Under the pieces are notes generated by a model. It was not told the DNA's origin. It saw only the letters and a list, made by a program, of their open reading frames with translations, and made no database searches. Below, in pieces: positions 35,612 through 44,854 of a stretch of DNA of 64,000 nucleotides. Position 1 is the stretch's first letter. Every line of letters starts with the position of its first letter. The stretch covers positions 124,001-188,000 of the forward strand of contig JADKHC010000003.1 in NCBI GenBank assembly GCA_016721945.1, written 5' to 3'. The position numbers were made by a program, and so were the translations under genes. The stretch is from Verrucomicrobiota bacterium. GTDB taxonomy: Bacteria > Verrucomicrobiota > Verrucomicrobiia > Opitutales > Opitutaceae.

Positions 35612-37178
35612 TCCTAAATCCCGCAGTTAAGGATCAAGGGATTGGTTTTGGGAGCCAGTGGTCGGGATTGTTTGGGATATTCCAGCACAGGTAGCGTTCG
35701 AATCGTTGTTGCAGGTCCAACTGCGGCGCAGTTGTGGCAAACCAGCGTTCTAGCTTTGCATAGCAGAGACTTATCGCCTCCCACCATTTGTCTCCGACGC
35801 TCAGTTTCAGGGTTTTCTGGCGTCCACTTTTCACCAGTTTGGCCGGGATCATCAACAGTTCGTCCCGGCTGGTCACCGCTTCGTGGTGATGGCCTTCGTC
35901 TTTGAGCACCCGTACGAACAGGCTCCACAGGTTGTACGTGAGCAGCAGCAATCGCGCGGCGGTTTCAGTGACCACGCCGTTGCCGCTGCAAAAGCCGCTG
36001 AAGCCCCATTGGTTTTTCAACTCGTCGAAGACGTTCTCGGCGTCGCCTCGTTTGCGGTAGGTCAGCACGATCTGTGCGGGCGTCGCTTCCTCGGGGAGCA
36101 GATCTGTCACATAGGCACAAAACTCCTCCTGGTCGGCGCCCCAGAACATGTCCTGCTTGGTGGGGTTTACTGGTTTTAGCAGGCGGGTGACGATGATCCG
36201 CCGTTCGCGTTCCCAGCCTTCGAGTTGCACACGGGTCTCGGCGTACTGTTCTAGGCCGATGCTGGGCTGGCCGCCCCACTCGGGCCAGGCGACTTTAGCG
36301 ATGGCGCGGCGGACGTTGGCGGTGAGCTTTAGTTTAAACAAATATCTTGGTCTGGCGCAGCCTTGTTGTTCGTGCCAGGCCATGATTTTGTCCTGGGCAA
36401 AGCCGATGTCGCCCCGGTTGAGTTTGAGGCGCGAGGGCACGTCGGGGTGGCTCCAGACGCGGTCCATCGCGACGATCCAGTCACTAGCGCTAACACTGTT
36501 GCCGGGCCGCCACTCCATGCAGGGCCAGCCGGGTGCCGGCGACCACGCACAGCAGGGGATGGTGGCTGCCGCGGCCGGGTTTGTGGGGATTGTAGCCGAT
36601 GGCGACGTCGTCTTGATGGCCGTAACGGGTGTTCACCGTCGAGTCCCAGTCGGCGACGAAGGCCGAGGGCAGCGCGGAGTACAGATCGCGTTCACTCCAC
36701 GCGAGCCAGCTGCGGGCCTTCGGACGCGGGACTTTTGCGAAGAGCCGGGTGAACGCGTCTTCGCCGCAGACGCGGCCTTTTTTCATGCCCAGAATCACGG
36801 CGATGGCCTGATCGTCCTGAATGCGCCGGGTGTGGGCGAAGCGGCGGCCGCCCATCAGGCAGTTGAACATGAAGGCCTGCAAAATATCCGCCACCGGCGT
36901 GGCATTAGGGCTCGTGCGTGGTTCAGGGAAACGACGCGCCAAATCCGTCACAAGGCCAAGTTTTTCAAGGTAGTGGCTCCAGGCGGCCGCACCACCGTAA
37001 GCCGTAAGCCGGTCCGTCGAGGTCGTCACGGCGACGGTGCCGCCGGTGCACTCAAACCGAAATCGGGTCGGTGCTTCACCCGCCGGGTGAGGCTCAAGCA
37101 ACGCCTTTACATCACTCATGATCCAACCTGTTCAATAACTTCCGCACCTCTTCGCCAGCTTCAACTGCGGGGTATGGG
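35612..37178 (-). mobile_element. IS1380-family insertion sequence inside the IS3 copy
   Basis: About 1.57 kb with imperfect ends CCTAAATCCCGCAGTT and, inverted, AACTGCGGGGTATGGG. TTGA is directly repeated on both sides (35608-35611, 37179-37182), a likely 4-base target duplication. It inserted into orfB of the IS3-type element. Confidence 0.8.
35634..37119 (-). pseudogene. IS1380-family transposase split by a one-base shift
   Basis: N-terminal part from ATG 37119 (FRFECTGGTVAVTTSTDRLT, DWDSTVNTRYGHQDDVAIGYNP) ends at 36490 after GTRLALH. The C-terminal part continues in another frame from 36518 (MEWRPGNSVSASDW, YRKRGDAENVFDELKNQWGF) to 35634. Together they form the DDE transposase of this family. 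A single base near 36500 separates them. Confidence 0.82.
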
Positions 37179-37296
37179 TTGAATTTGCTCGGCGCGTTTC
37201 GATGGCTCTGGCTTGAGCCAGAGTAGAAGCCGCTGCGCGAGGCGCCCAGTATCTGGCAGAGTGTCTGGATGGAGTGTTCACCGCTCATGGTTTTGA

Positions 37297-37630
37297 TCAG
37301 GGCATACCTCTGCGCGGTGGTTCCGAGAGGATGCCCAGCGATTTTTTTAGGATGTCGCGTTGCTCGGCCAGGTGGCGGCTTTCTTCCCGCAAGCGCACGA
37401 TCTGTTGCTGGAGCGCCTCCTTGCTCTCAGGCAAGCCGCTCGCCCCGGCGGCCCGGGTCGAGCGGCCTGCCTGCTTCTTCCAGCCGTAGAGCTTAAAAAC
37501 GCTTATCCTCAACTGCCTCGCTGTTTGCTCTGCTGTTTGTCCGCTGCTTTGCCAGGCGCACAGCTTCTTGTTTGTATACTTCGTCGTATTTACGGGGCGT
37601 TGCCCCTGTCTTATTCTTTTGCTCTGTCAT
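37297..37630 (-). pseudogene. IS3-family OrfA, frameshifted
   Basis: A helix-turn-helix protein starting MTEQKNKTGATPRKYDEVYK at 37630, shifting frame near 37535, then RQLRISVFKLYGWKKQAG and a Leu/Glu-rich zipper (EALQQQIVRLREESRHL). The intact form binds the IS ends and feeds OrfB by frameshifting. Confidence 0.75.
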
Positions 37631-37893
37631 GTAGGAGTCCTTTCTTTGGGTTCTCCTTCTGTCCGTCAAATCGGGGCAGGCTTAAACGAGCATAGATAAA
37701 GACTTCTTTGTTAAAAATTATCCAACGCCGATATTTGAGCACGGTATACTGCTTAGAGATATGTTGAGACTAACTTTAACGTATTAGTGCATCATATCGG
37801 TAGATAATTCGATGACTGTACAAAGACCCAAGACCTTGCCTCAATTTTGAGGTGCGACAGAAACATTTTGATAGTATATAACCCGCGAAATAG

Positions 37894-37940
37894 GCCGAAC
37901 AAGGTGCTAGAGCCAGACCCGCGCTTGTCTTAACGTTGGC
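37894..37940 (+). other. attC-like site upstream of vapBC
   Basis: GCCGAACAAG...CTTGTCTTAACGTTGGC folds with GCC-AAC against GTT-GGC and CAAG against CTTG, the layout of a short integron attC (R'' L'' L' R'), although the outer 7-mer does not exactly fit the RYYYAAC consensus. Confidence 0.5.
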
Positions 37941-37949
37941 AGCCAACCC

Positions 37950-37982
37950 TTGACACATTGCATGTGTGGCGCATTGTGTGGA
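37950..37982 (+). promoter_or_regulatory. probable vapBC promoter and operator
   Basis: TTGACA at 37950 followed at the right distance by a weak -10 (CATTGT). A palindrome ACACATTGCATGTGT (37953-37967) overlaps it, as expected for an autorepressed antitoxin promoter. Transcription start is not known. Confidence 0.45.
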
Positions 37983-37983
37983 C

Positions 37984-38184
37984 ATGCCTACTAATCTACA
38001 GATCGATGATCGCCTGCTTGCCAGGGCGAAGCGTATCGGCGGCTTCCGCACCAAGAAGGATGCCGTGAATCAAGCCCTTACAGAATTTGTGCGACGTCGA
38101 GAGCAGCAGGATATTGCGGGTCTCTTTGGCACGATTATTTTTGCGCCCGACTTTGACCACAAGAAGTTGAGGGCGAAGCGGTGA
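37984..38184 (+). CDS. vapB: type II antitoxin VapB
   Basis: 66 residues: an N-terminal ribbon/helix-type DNA-binding part (PTNLQIDDRLLARAKRIGGF, KKDAVNQALTEFVRR) and a C-terminal toxin-binding tail. The family matches DUF2191-type VapB antitoxins. The stop overlaps the vapC GTG start (GTGA). It neutralises VapC and represses the operon. Confidence 0.85.
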   Translation: MPTNLQIDDRLLARAKRIGGFRTKKDAVNQALTEFVRRREQQDIAGLFGTIIFAPDFDHKKLRAKR

Positions 38185-38594
38185 GGGTTCTACCGGATAC
38201 CCCGATATGGTCTGCGGCCCTACGGAGGGCAGATGGCGTAGCGAGTGCGTATCGAACAGAGATGGCGAGGCTTGTCAGGCAAGGCGTGGTTGAGATCATA
38301 GGACCAATTCGTCAGGAGCTGCTTTCAGGTATTCGCGAGTCGACTCAGTTCGAGGTGGTGCGGGATCATCTGCAACGGTTTGTTGATTTGCCTATCGCGA
38401 CCGGAGACTATGAAGAAGCCGCCTCGTACTACAATCGGTGCCGAGCAAAAGGCATTCAGGGTTCCTCTACGGACTATTTGATTTGTGCGTTGGCTGTTCG
38501 CTATGACATAGCGATTTTCACGGACGATAAAGACTTTATGAATTATCAGAAGGTGTTGCCCATTCAGCTTTATCCTTTCGGAAAGAAGGGCTAA
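38181..38594 (+). CDS. vapC: type II toxin VapC, PIN-domain ribonuclease
   Basis: 137-residue PIN nuclease. Acidic residues: DTPIWS (Asp 6), IRQELLSG (Glu), STDYLICALA (Asp), IFTDDKDF (Asp). GTG start coupled to vapB. The stop codon lies inside an attC-like sequence. Known VapC toxins cut tRNA or rRNA; the target here cannot be told. Confidence 0.87.
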   Translation: MRVLPDTPIWSAALRRADGVASAYRTEMARLVRQGVVEIIGPIRQELLSGIRESTQFEVVRDHLQRFVDLPIATGDYEEAASYYNRCRAKGIQGSSTDYLICALAVRYDIAIFTDDKDFMNYQKVLPIQLYPFGKKG

Positions 38595-38660
38595 CCAGGC
38601 GCTGCACAACGACACTGCGCGTCGCGCCACTTCGGGTCGTGGCTGACCTGTAACGTTGCC
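38589..38660 (+). other. attC-like site between vapC and the lipoprotein gene
   Basis: Starts GGCTAACCAGGCGCTGCAC and ends CCTGTAACGTTGCC. CCAGG/CCTG, CACaaCGAC/GTCGTG and AAC/GTT pair, with unpaired bases on one strand as in attC. It overlaps the vapC stop and ends 5 bases before the next start codon, which is the spacing found in integron cassettes. Confidence 0.55.
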
Positions 38661-38665
38661 AAAAA

Positions 38666-39226
38666 ATGAAAAACTTAGCCGTTATCCTACTATTGCTGTT
38701 GTTCTTTTGTGGCTGTGAGACACCGCCTTCGCAATCGGCTATACAGCCGCCAAGGCGCCTGGGGGCTGATGCTGCGACGATATATTTACTTAGGACACCA
38801 GGTCCTGGTGTTCTGATTTCCGGTATTATCAAAGTCGATGGATTTGAGGTCGGAAGGATGAAGCACAGTACCTATTGTATTATCCACGTCACGCCAGGTA
38901 AGCATAAAATCGAATATACCAAGCCTGGCTGGACACTAGAGTTCGGGGCGAAGGCAGACATTATGTGCCAAGCAGGATGCTCATACTATATGATCTATGG
39001 CTCAAGGATGGCGATAACCTCGTTTGGAGGTCCGGCCGGTGCGACGTTTTCGAACCAAGGAGATATGTTCACCGTGTCCGAGGCCGAAGGAAAAGCCACT
39101 ATGGCCGAGCTTTCACTAGCATTTACCTACGGAGAAAAAGAAGCTAACCTGGCGCCAGTGCCAACACCTATGTCCGACACGCCCGCTGCTGACGCACCGG
39201 TCGCGCCGGCTGCGGCACATCTTTAA
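38666..39226 (+). CDS. lipoprotein, DUF2846-like
   Basis: 186 residues with lipobox FFCGC at about residue 15-18. The body (ATIYLLRTPGPGVLISGIIKV, VTPGKHKIEYTKPGW) has the beta-rich pattern of DUF2846 proteins, which are lipoproteins of unknown role. The C-terminus is Pro/Ala-rich. It may be an integron-style cassette, but no attC follows it. Confidence 0.7.
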   Translation: MKNLAVILLLLLFFCGCETPPSQSAIQPPRRLGADAATIYLLRTPGPGVLISGIIKVDGFEVGRMKHSTYCIIHVTPGKHKIEYTKPGWTLEFGAKADIMCQAGCSYYMIYGSRMAITSFGGPAGATFSNQGDMFTVSEAEGKATMAELSLAFTYGEKEANLAPVPTPMSDTPAADAPVAPAAAHL

Positions 39227-39230
39227 CGTC

Positions 39231-39263
39231 TAGCGGCTTTTTTGTCGGGTGTCGGAGCCGCTA
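39231..39263 (+). terminator. hairpin after the lipoprotein gene
   Basis: TAGCGGC and GCCGCTA arms around a loop that starts with a T6 run. Its location just behind the stop suggests a terminator. The T-run lies in the loop, so it is not a classical one. Confidence 0.35.
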
Positions 39264-39338
39264 TGACTGGGTGCGTAGGCGCAGGGAAGTCTCCGAGGCC
39301 TAAAGTTCCGGGCTGTTTCAGGAGGCTCTCCGGGACTC

Positions 39339-39369
39339 GGCGACAGTGGCGCGACGCGCAACTGTGCCG
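39339..39369 (-). terminator. strong hairpin after the sensor kinase gene
   Basis: CGGCGACAGT...ACTGTGCCG outer pairing and GCGCG/CGCGC inside. It is seven bases past the stop of the kinase gene on its strand, with no T-run. It may instead be a REP-type palindrome. Confidence 0.35.
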
Positions 39370-39375
39370 AGGGAA

Positions 39376-42300
39376 TTAGCGCGTTTGGGGGTTCTTGAGC
39401 GCGCGGCGTTTCTCAATCAGGGGCATCAGCCGGTCCAGGACGGTCACCAGATTTTGAATACGCATGGGCTTGCTGATGTAGTCGTTCATGCCGACCGCGA
39501 GGCAGTCGTCACGATCTCCATCCATGGCGTTTGCAGTCATGGCAATAATGGGGATGTCGCGGTCGCCGGCGGATTGTCGTATGCGTCGGGTCGTTTCGTA
39601 ACCGTCCATTTCAGGCATCTGGCAATCCATGAGAATGAGATCGTAGGGGGCGCGTTCGAGAGCTTCCAGTACTTCCAAACCGTTACCGGCAAGATCTACT
39701 CGGTGGCCGAGCTTTTCTAGCTGCAGGCGGGCCACTCGCTGGTTCACCACGTTATCTTCTGCCATCAGGACGCGGAGGGTGGGGTGCTTGGGCGTGGTCT
39801 GCGCGGGCTGTGTTTGCCTATCCAGTGGCGAGGCTTCAGGCAGACGTTGGATCATCAGGGTGGTCATGATCGCATTCCGGAGTTCGTTTTTCCGGATGGG
39901 CTTCGTCATCAAATGCACAATGCCTGCCTTAGCCAGCAGGTCGCGATCAGAGCGGTGATCAAGCGATGTTAGGAGCATGCAACGGTTCGGTGTCATCAAT
40001 TGCCTGTCGCGGATGTATTCCGCCACAGCGACACCATTCATTTCCGGCATGTGAAAATCTAGCAGGCCGAGGTCAAACGGATGCCCTGCTTTGGAAGCGG
40101 CTTCGATTTCCGCGATGGCGGTAGGGCCGTCCGCGTAAAGATGACATTCCGCGCCCCATGCTTCCGTGTAGTGCTGGAGCAGCAGGCGGTTGGTGGCGTT
40201 GTCGTCGACGATGGCGACCTTGCAATTGAGCAGAAACTCTTTCGCTTGCGGCTGAGTCAGGTTCGCCGTGATTTCTGCCGGCGTCACTTGGAAGGGCACG
40301 GTGAACCAGAAGGTAGAGCCTTGTCCGGGCGCGCTGATAACGCCGATATTTCCGCCCATCAGGTCGACGATTTGTTTGCAGATGGCGAGACCGAGTCCGG
40401 TGCCGCCATAACGACGGGTCGTGGAGCTGTCTGCTTGGATGAAGGGCTGGAACAGGCGCGCCTGTGCCTCTTCGCTGAGGCCGATGCCGGTGTCTTTGAT
40501 GGCAAAGCGGAGGTTCACGTCGGTCTCGGTCCTCCCTTCAATACTCACGTTCACCACGACTTCGCCTTTTTCGGTGAACTTGATCGCATTGCCCACGAGG
40601 TTGAGCACCACTTGCCGAAGTCTGCTTGGGTCGCCCCGAACCAGCGGAGGCACCTCATGGGGAATGAACACCGCCAACTCCAGTTTCTTGCCTGCGGCCC
40701 GCGCGGCGAGCAGTTCGAGCGTGGTTTCGACGCTCTCACCCAAATCGAAATCCAGCGTTTCGAAATCCAGCTTGCCGGCCTCGATCTTCGAAAAATCCAG
40801 AATATCGTTGAGCACGGTGAGGAGGGCTTCCGCCGAGTTGCGGATGGTTTCGGCGAAATCCTGCTGAGTACCGTCGAGCTTTGTATCTAGGAGCAGGTTG
40901 CTCATGCCAATGACGCCGTTCATCGGCGTGCGAATCTCATGGCTCATGTTGGCGAGGAAGGTGCTCTTGGCCCGGGCGTTTGCCTCGGCGGCGTCGCGTG
41001 CGCCTTTCAGCATTTCTTCGTATTTCTTTCTTTCACTGAAGTCGCGACCCACGGCAAGAACGCCGTTGGGGCGGCTGTTCTCGGTGAGGAGACTGGCGTT
41101 GGTATCGACCCAGACGAGCGTGCCGTCCGCCTTTCGAAACCGACATTGAAAACTTGCCGAACCATCGGGGCTGGATGCGAGATTCAGGAGGGGCAAACCG
41201 GACTGCTTGTCCTCGTCGGCAATGAGATCGCGCACGTTTAGGCGGATGGCCTGCTCGCGTGTGTAGCCAGTTAGCCGTTCGCCAGCTGGATTGAAGGAGG
41301 TGATCGCGCCGTTGAGATCCAGCGTGAAGATGAAGTCAGAGGCGTTCTCGATGATGCCGCGATGGCGCGCCTCAAGCCGGGCAACGGTGCCCAGTTGTGC
41401 GCTGATTTCCCGGGTCTGGGCCTGCACGCGGCGACGCAGGGAGCGAACCCAGCCTAGTCCCGCGAGCAACATTATCCCGAGAACGGCGGCAGCGCCGAGC
41501 GCGCGTTGGAGCGTCCACCAAGAAGGACTCTTGAGCACGCGTATGTCGTGCACCGAACGTAATTGCAGCGCGAGGGTTCGCGGCTGGCGGTATTCATCGC
41601 GAATAAGTTCATAAACGCCAGTGACGCGGAGTGTGGCACCGATCGGCCAAGAAGTCTTGTCGGTGTAGTTCACGAGCACGCCATCGAAACTGAGTTCACC
41701 GTTTTGCAGGAGGAGACGCTGATCGTTTCCTCTCCGAACCAACCCAACCAAGGTGGGCTCGAGCTGCACGAGGCGCCCGTCCCAGTCTTCATTCAACAAG
41801 GCCCCTGGCCGGGCTTCGATGGCGGGCGGTTCAACGCCGTGTCCTACTTTGCGGCAAACCGCTTCGCGTAGGACCAGTTGAGAATTTTCACGGCCCGGGA
41901 GGCCTACCGCCTCGATGCGATCTCCGGGAGCGAAGGGGTGGGGACTGGAACTCAGGATGCGGAGGCTTTCGCCGTTGTCCTCGGTGTAGACGATCCGTCC
42001 AACTTGGTGGTAGATGACGGTTGCGGCGATGCGGACGGGGCGATTGGTGGATTGAAGGACGTTAAATTGATCCAGACTGGCGAGGGTGCGGAGCGGCAGG
42101 GTAAATGGATCGGCTGTCGCGGGCTCCTGCACATGGACGGCTTCGGCGTCTGGCACCCAGAGTTCTATGCCCGTGATCTGGCGGCGCGCGTTGGCGGTCG
42201 CAGCGCAAATACCGCGCACTCTCACAATGGCTCCGCGTAACGATTCGAGTTTTTTGCTGTACGGAACCAGGGCACGGAATCCACCGCTCGAAGTGAGAAG

Positions 42301-44610
42301 CGAGAGCGAACTCCACAGCCCGTCCGGTTCGACGGCGCGGACATAGCCGCTGAGTTCGATCCAACGCGCTTCGTCGAGGCCGGTGAGTGCTTGCTCCAAG
42401 GTGCTCGTGCGCGGCGGCGGCATGACAAGATTGTACTGCTGAAAATCCGAGTCGACCACGGTCGACGCCTGAACTTCGGGTGCGAAGGGGCCGGGCTTGG
42501 TGACGCCTTCGACGGTTACGTTGCGACCAATTATTGGGGATGGTGTGCCGTTCGGCAGGCAGATCTTCGCACCGCCGCTGGCGTCCACGAGGTAGAAAAA
42601 GCGAACGGCCGGATTCGACCATGTGACCATACCGGACAACCGGGTGCGCAGGCTGCGTTCAGCATCTGCGGCAGCCAGCGAAATCACCTGGCTGGCGGAA
42701 TGCAGCTCGGCGACGTGCAAAACCGTCAGATCCTTGAGTGTTTTTTCCCGCGGCGCGAAAAGGGCCTCGGTTAGAATGATGCGACCGGGCTCATGTCGAA
42801 TGCAACCTACGAGTTCCAACGGGGCATTGAGGTCGAGTTTGGTCCGTTGTAACGCCCGTACAAAAACCTCACCGCTACCATCGCTTATCACCAAAGACTT
42901 TCCCGAATCCTGGCCAACGACCAGGCCGGAGAGGCGGACCCATTCGCCGACTTTCATCGACGAGAGTTGTTCGATTTTCGATACGGGAAGGCTGAAGAGA
43001 GGAGATGATTTTAGCGGACCGCCCGTCTTGAGCGATTCGAGAGAAGCGACCCACACCACGAGGCTGTCCAACGTGCCGTCGGGCGCGCTTTTGGGTGTGT
43101 AGACGCCCTCGACCGTCGCGTATGATCCGGTGAGGTCGGGGAACTGTTCTCCTTGTAGAAGAATGTTGGTTTCGATCCGCAGGCCTTCCGAAAGTAGCTG
43201 TAAACGCAGGTGATGATCGTCCTGTTTTTCCTGCGAATCGACGTAGCCCTCAATTTGCACGAGGCGATTTCGCCAGATATTTAGTTCGGTTAGCTTTTTT
43301 GCGGTGCTCTGAGCCGGCGGCAACTTGTTGCTTTCCAGAACGGTGATTTCGAGATTGTCGGTTTCGAGATTTTCACCCGGTTTGGCCAGGCCCTGAATAT
43401 GGATGCTGTCGCCGACCTTCACGTTCACAGGCTTCTTCCCGATGGCGATGTAGTAGCCTCCATCCTTGTCGATCACCCAGAGGTTTTTCCAGCCGGGATC
43501 GAAAAACGAAACCACCACCGTTGTGTCGATTTCTACGCGGTTTTTGGTGCCAGAAATAGCGATGTCCCACCAACCGGCCAGACTTGTGAGTTTGATCGGC
43601 TGAGTTGTCTGCGCGGTCTCCTGGGCAAGCGCGGCCGGCACGAGCGCCTCTTCCAGCGAGATTGCGCCATCCTTGCGTACGAGACGCCCGATCGCTTTCA
43701 CGGATTCGCCGAGGGGCGGAAGCACACGCTGTGCACTGAAGACGACGAGTTGGCGGCCGGAATCCTCCAGCGTGAAAGAAACGCCGGGGTCTTTCGCCAC
43801 GAGTTTACCCGAGACGTGGACCGCTTCACCGTTTGCGGCATCGACGATTTGCGCGATCGATTTTTGTGGCAGGCGGAGTCGTTCGTCAGAAGCAATCAAG
43901 CCGGCAACCCTTACCGAACCAAACCCTTGCACCCAAAGAATGGTGCCGATCCGCGCGCCATTGTTGTCGAATTTTCCGACATAGATTCCTTCAACCGAAA
44001 CAACAGCTCCGGTTAACACGGGAACCAGTTCGCCAGGACCAATGACGACGGTTGCGTCGATGGCATGCCCCTCGGAAAGAAAACCAAGGTTAACATGGGT
44101 GGCATCGAGGGGCGTCTGGGATTCTATCACGCCCTCCATCTTGACAGGCAGATGCTGAAAACGGTCGAGGTTCATGACGTCACCCGTGGTCGACGTTGGG
44201 ATGATGGATTTACTCTCGCCTAGAATCGTACTCTCGAACTGACGCGTTGACAGTGTAGGCGTTGGCACAAAAACGCCGTGCATGCGGATTCTCTGACCAG
44301 GCTTGAGGGAAAAATCGGGATTGCCGATCGCCACAAAACTGCCCGTGCCCCGCTCCATCACCCACATGTTTTTCCAGGCGGTATCGACAAACGTCACGTC
44401 CGCGACGACATCGAAATTGATGAGTGGCTGAGGGGTCTCCTGCGTAGACTGCCACCAGTCGGTGATCTTTGTGACCGGGCGGGGGGCGGGGGTGGGCGTT
44501 TGGGCGACGGAATGTACCACCGCTGCCAGTAACGCACACAACAGCAACCCGGTTCGGCAGAGGTGCCGCAGGTTAACTGAGATTGGAGAAAAACGTGAAA
44601 TAACGCGCAC
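39376..44610 (-). CDS. hybrid sensor histidine kinase with giant extracytoplasmic region
   Basis: 1744 residues. Signal sequence (1-36); an extracytoplasmic region to about 1030; a membrane helix (about 1032-1055, RALGAAAVLGIMLLAGLGW); PAS (about 1080-1190, ENASDFIFTLDLNG); HisKA with SHEIRTPMNGVIGM (about 1222); ATPase with LVGNAIKFTEKGE, GTGLGLAI; REC1 (VAIVDDNATN, LLDFHMPEMNG, about 1468-1590); REC2 (VLMAEDNVVNQ, MDCQMPEMDG, about 1613-1735). No Hpt domain, so phosphate passes to another protein. The extracytoplasmic part holds about three copies of a roughly 300-residue unit (see KNMWVMERGTGSFVAIG and KNLWVIDKDGGYYIAIG), each made of OB-like beta segments. The ligand is unknown; a sugar or polymer is possible because glycosidase genes follow. 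Confidence 0.9.
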   Translation of the reverse strand: MRVISRFSPISVNLRHLCRTGLLLCALLAAVVHSVAQTPTPAPRPVTKITDWWQSTQETPQPLINFDVVADVTFVDTAWKNMWVMERGTGSFVAIGNPDFSLKPGQRIRMHGVFVPTPTLSTRQFESTILGESKSIIPTSTTGDVMNLDRFQHLPVKMEGVIESQTPLDATHVNLGFLSEGHAIDATVVIGPGELVPVLTGAVVSVEGIYVGKFDNNGARIGTILWVQGFGSVRVAGLIASDERLRLPQKSIAQIVDAANGEAVHVSGKLVAKDPGVSFTLEDSGRQLVVFSAQRVLPPLGESVKAIGRLVRKDGAISLEEALVPAALAQETAQTTQPIKLTSLAGWWDIAISGTKNRVEIDTTVVVSFFDPGWKNLWVIDKDGGYYIAIGKKPVNVKVGDSIHIQGLAKPGENLETDNLEITVLESNKLPPAQSTAKKLTELNIWRNRLVQIEGYVDSQEKQDDHHLRLQLLSEGLRIETNILLQGEQFPDLTGSYATVEGVYTPKSAPDGTLDSLVVWVASLESLKTGGPLKSSPLFSLPVSKIEQLSSMKVGEWVRLSGLVVGQDSGKSLVISDGSGEVFVRALQRTKLDLNAPLELVGCIRHEPGRIILTEALFAPREKTLKDLTVLHVAELHSASQVISLAAADAERSLRTRLSGMVTWSNPAVRFFYLVDASGGAKICLPNGTPSPIIGRNVTVEGVTKPGPFAPEVQASTVVDSDFQQYNLVMPPPRTSTLEQALTGLDEARWIELSGYVRAVEPDGLWSSLSLLTSSGGFRALVPYSKKLESLRGAIVRVRGICAATANARRQITGIELWVPDAEAVHVQEPATADPFTLPLRTLASLDQFNVLQSTNRPVRIAATVIYHQVGRIVYTEDNGESLRILSSSPHPFAPGDRIEAVGLPGRENSQLVLREAVCRKVGHGVEPPAIEARPGALLNEDWDGRLVQLEPTLVGLVRRGNDQRLLLQNGELSFDGVLVNYTDKTSWPIGATLRVTGVYELIRDEYRQPRTLALQLRSVHDIRVLKSPSWWTLQRALGAAAVLGIMLLAGLGWVRSLRRRVQAQTREISAQLGTVARLEARHRGIIENASDFIFTLDLNGAITSFNPAGERLTGYTREQAIRLNVRDLIADEDKQSGLPLLNLASSPDGSASFQCRFRKADGTLVWVDTNASLLTENSRPNGVLAVGRDFSERKKYEEMLKGARDAAEANARAKSTFLANMSHEIRTPMNGVIGMSNLLLDTKLDGTQQDFAETIRNSAEALLTVLNDILDFSKIEAGKLDFETLDFDLGESVETTLELLAARAAGKKLELAVFIPHEVPPLVRGDPSRLRQVVLNLVGNAIKFTEKGEVVVNVSIEGRTETDVNLRFAIKDTGIGLSEEAQARLFQPFIQADSSTTRRYGGTGLGLAICKQIVDLMGGNIGVISAPGQGSTFWFTVPFQVTPAEITANLTQPQAKEFLLNCKVAIVDDNATNRLLLQHYTEAWGAECHLYADGPTAIAEIEAASKAGHPFDLGLLDFHMPEMNGVAVAEYIRDRQLMTPNRCMLLTSLDHRSDRDLLAKAGIVHLMTKPIRKNELRNAIMTTLMIQRLPEASPLDRQTQPAQTTPKHPTLRVLMAEDNVVNQRVARLQLEKLGHRVDLAGNGLEVLEALERAPYDLILMDCQMPEMDGYETTRRIRQSAGDRDIPIIAMTANAMDGDRDDCLAVGMNDYISKPMRIQNLVTVLDRLMPLIEKRRALKNPQTR

Positions 44611-44854
44611 TTAAAAGACGCTGCAAAGCGGCAGGCTCAGGGAGAAATCTCGTTCGACTTGAACACGTGTAGTATTCGTCATTTTCAGGCAACAACTTAA
44701 GCGGAAACTGTAGTCATAGGCGCATGATTAGGAACGACTTCGTAAGCCGCAAGCGTCGGCTGGCTCACGCTTCCTTACTGGCAACTCAATAGCAGCGGAC
44801 GATTCGTCGTGTGCTTACGCTGGGGCCAGCATGGACGATGGGTGCCTGCGGCGT

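Larger units (their letters stand above)
34879..37310 (-). pseudogene. IS3-family transposase OrfB, interrupted and frameshifted
   Basis: rve-type integrase with DDE pieces WRTDITYIPTGEGWLYL, IHHSDRGCQYAS and NAMMESFWSSLKNE, and an HTH_21 region TRQTYGSPRMTIELREQ. It is cut by the IS1380-type element at 35612-37178. Shifts are visible near 37215 (after SRSGFYS), about 35470 (after VARLVRGG) and about 34905 (before GYKSPLDYEASLN). Once rejoined the protein would be a normal OrfB. Confidence 0.8.
34837..37678 (-). mobile_element. IS3-family insertion sequence, decayed, with another IS inside
   Basis: Ends TGCCCCGA...ACGGACAGA (34837 on) and its inverse to TCGGGGCA (37678). A 4-base direct repeat GGCT flanks it (34833-34836 and 37679-37682). 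Without the inserted IS1380-type element it would be about 1.27 kb, right for IS3. Both reading frames carry several one-base shifts. Confidence 0.85.

Noticed and set aside
18391..39263. One large genomic island from tRNA-Ala to the lipoprotein cassette
   Set aside because: Core genes (rsmA, trpC, mazG, xer, menA, asd) lie in between; these are two separate accessory zones.
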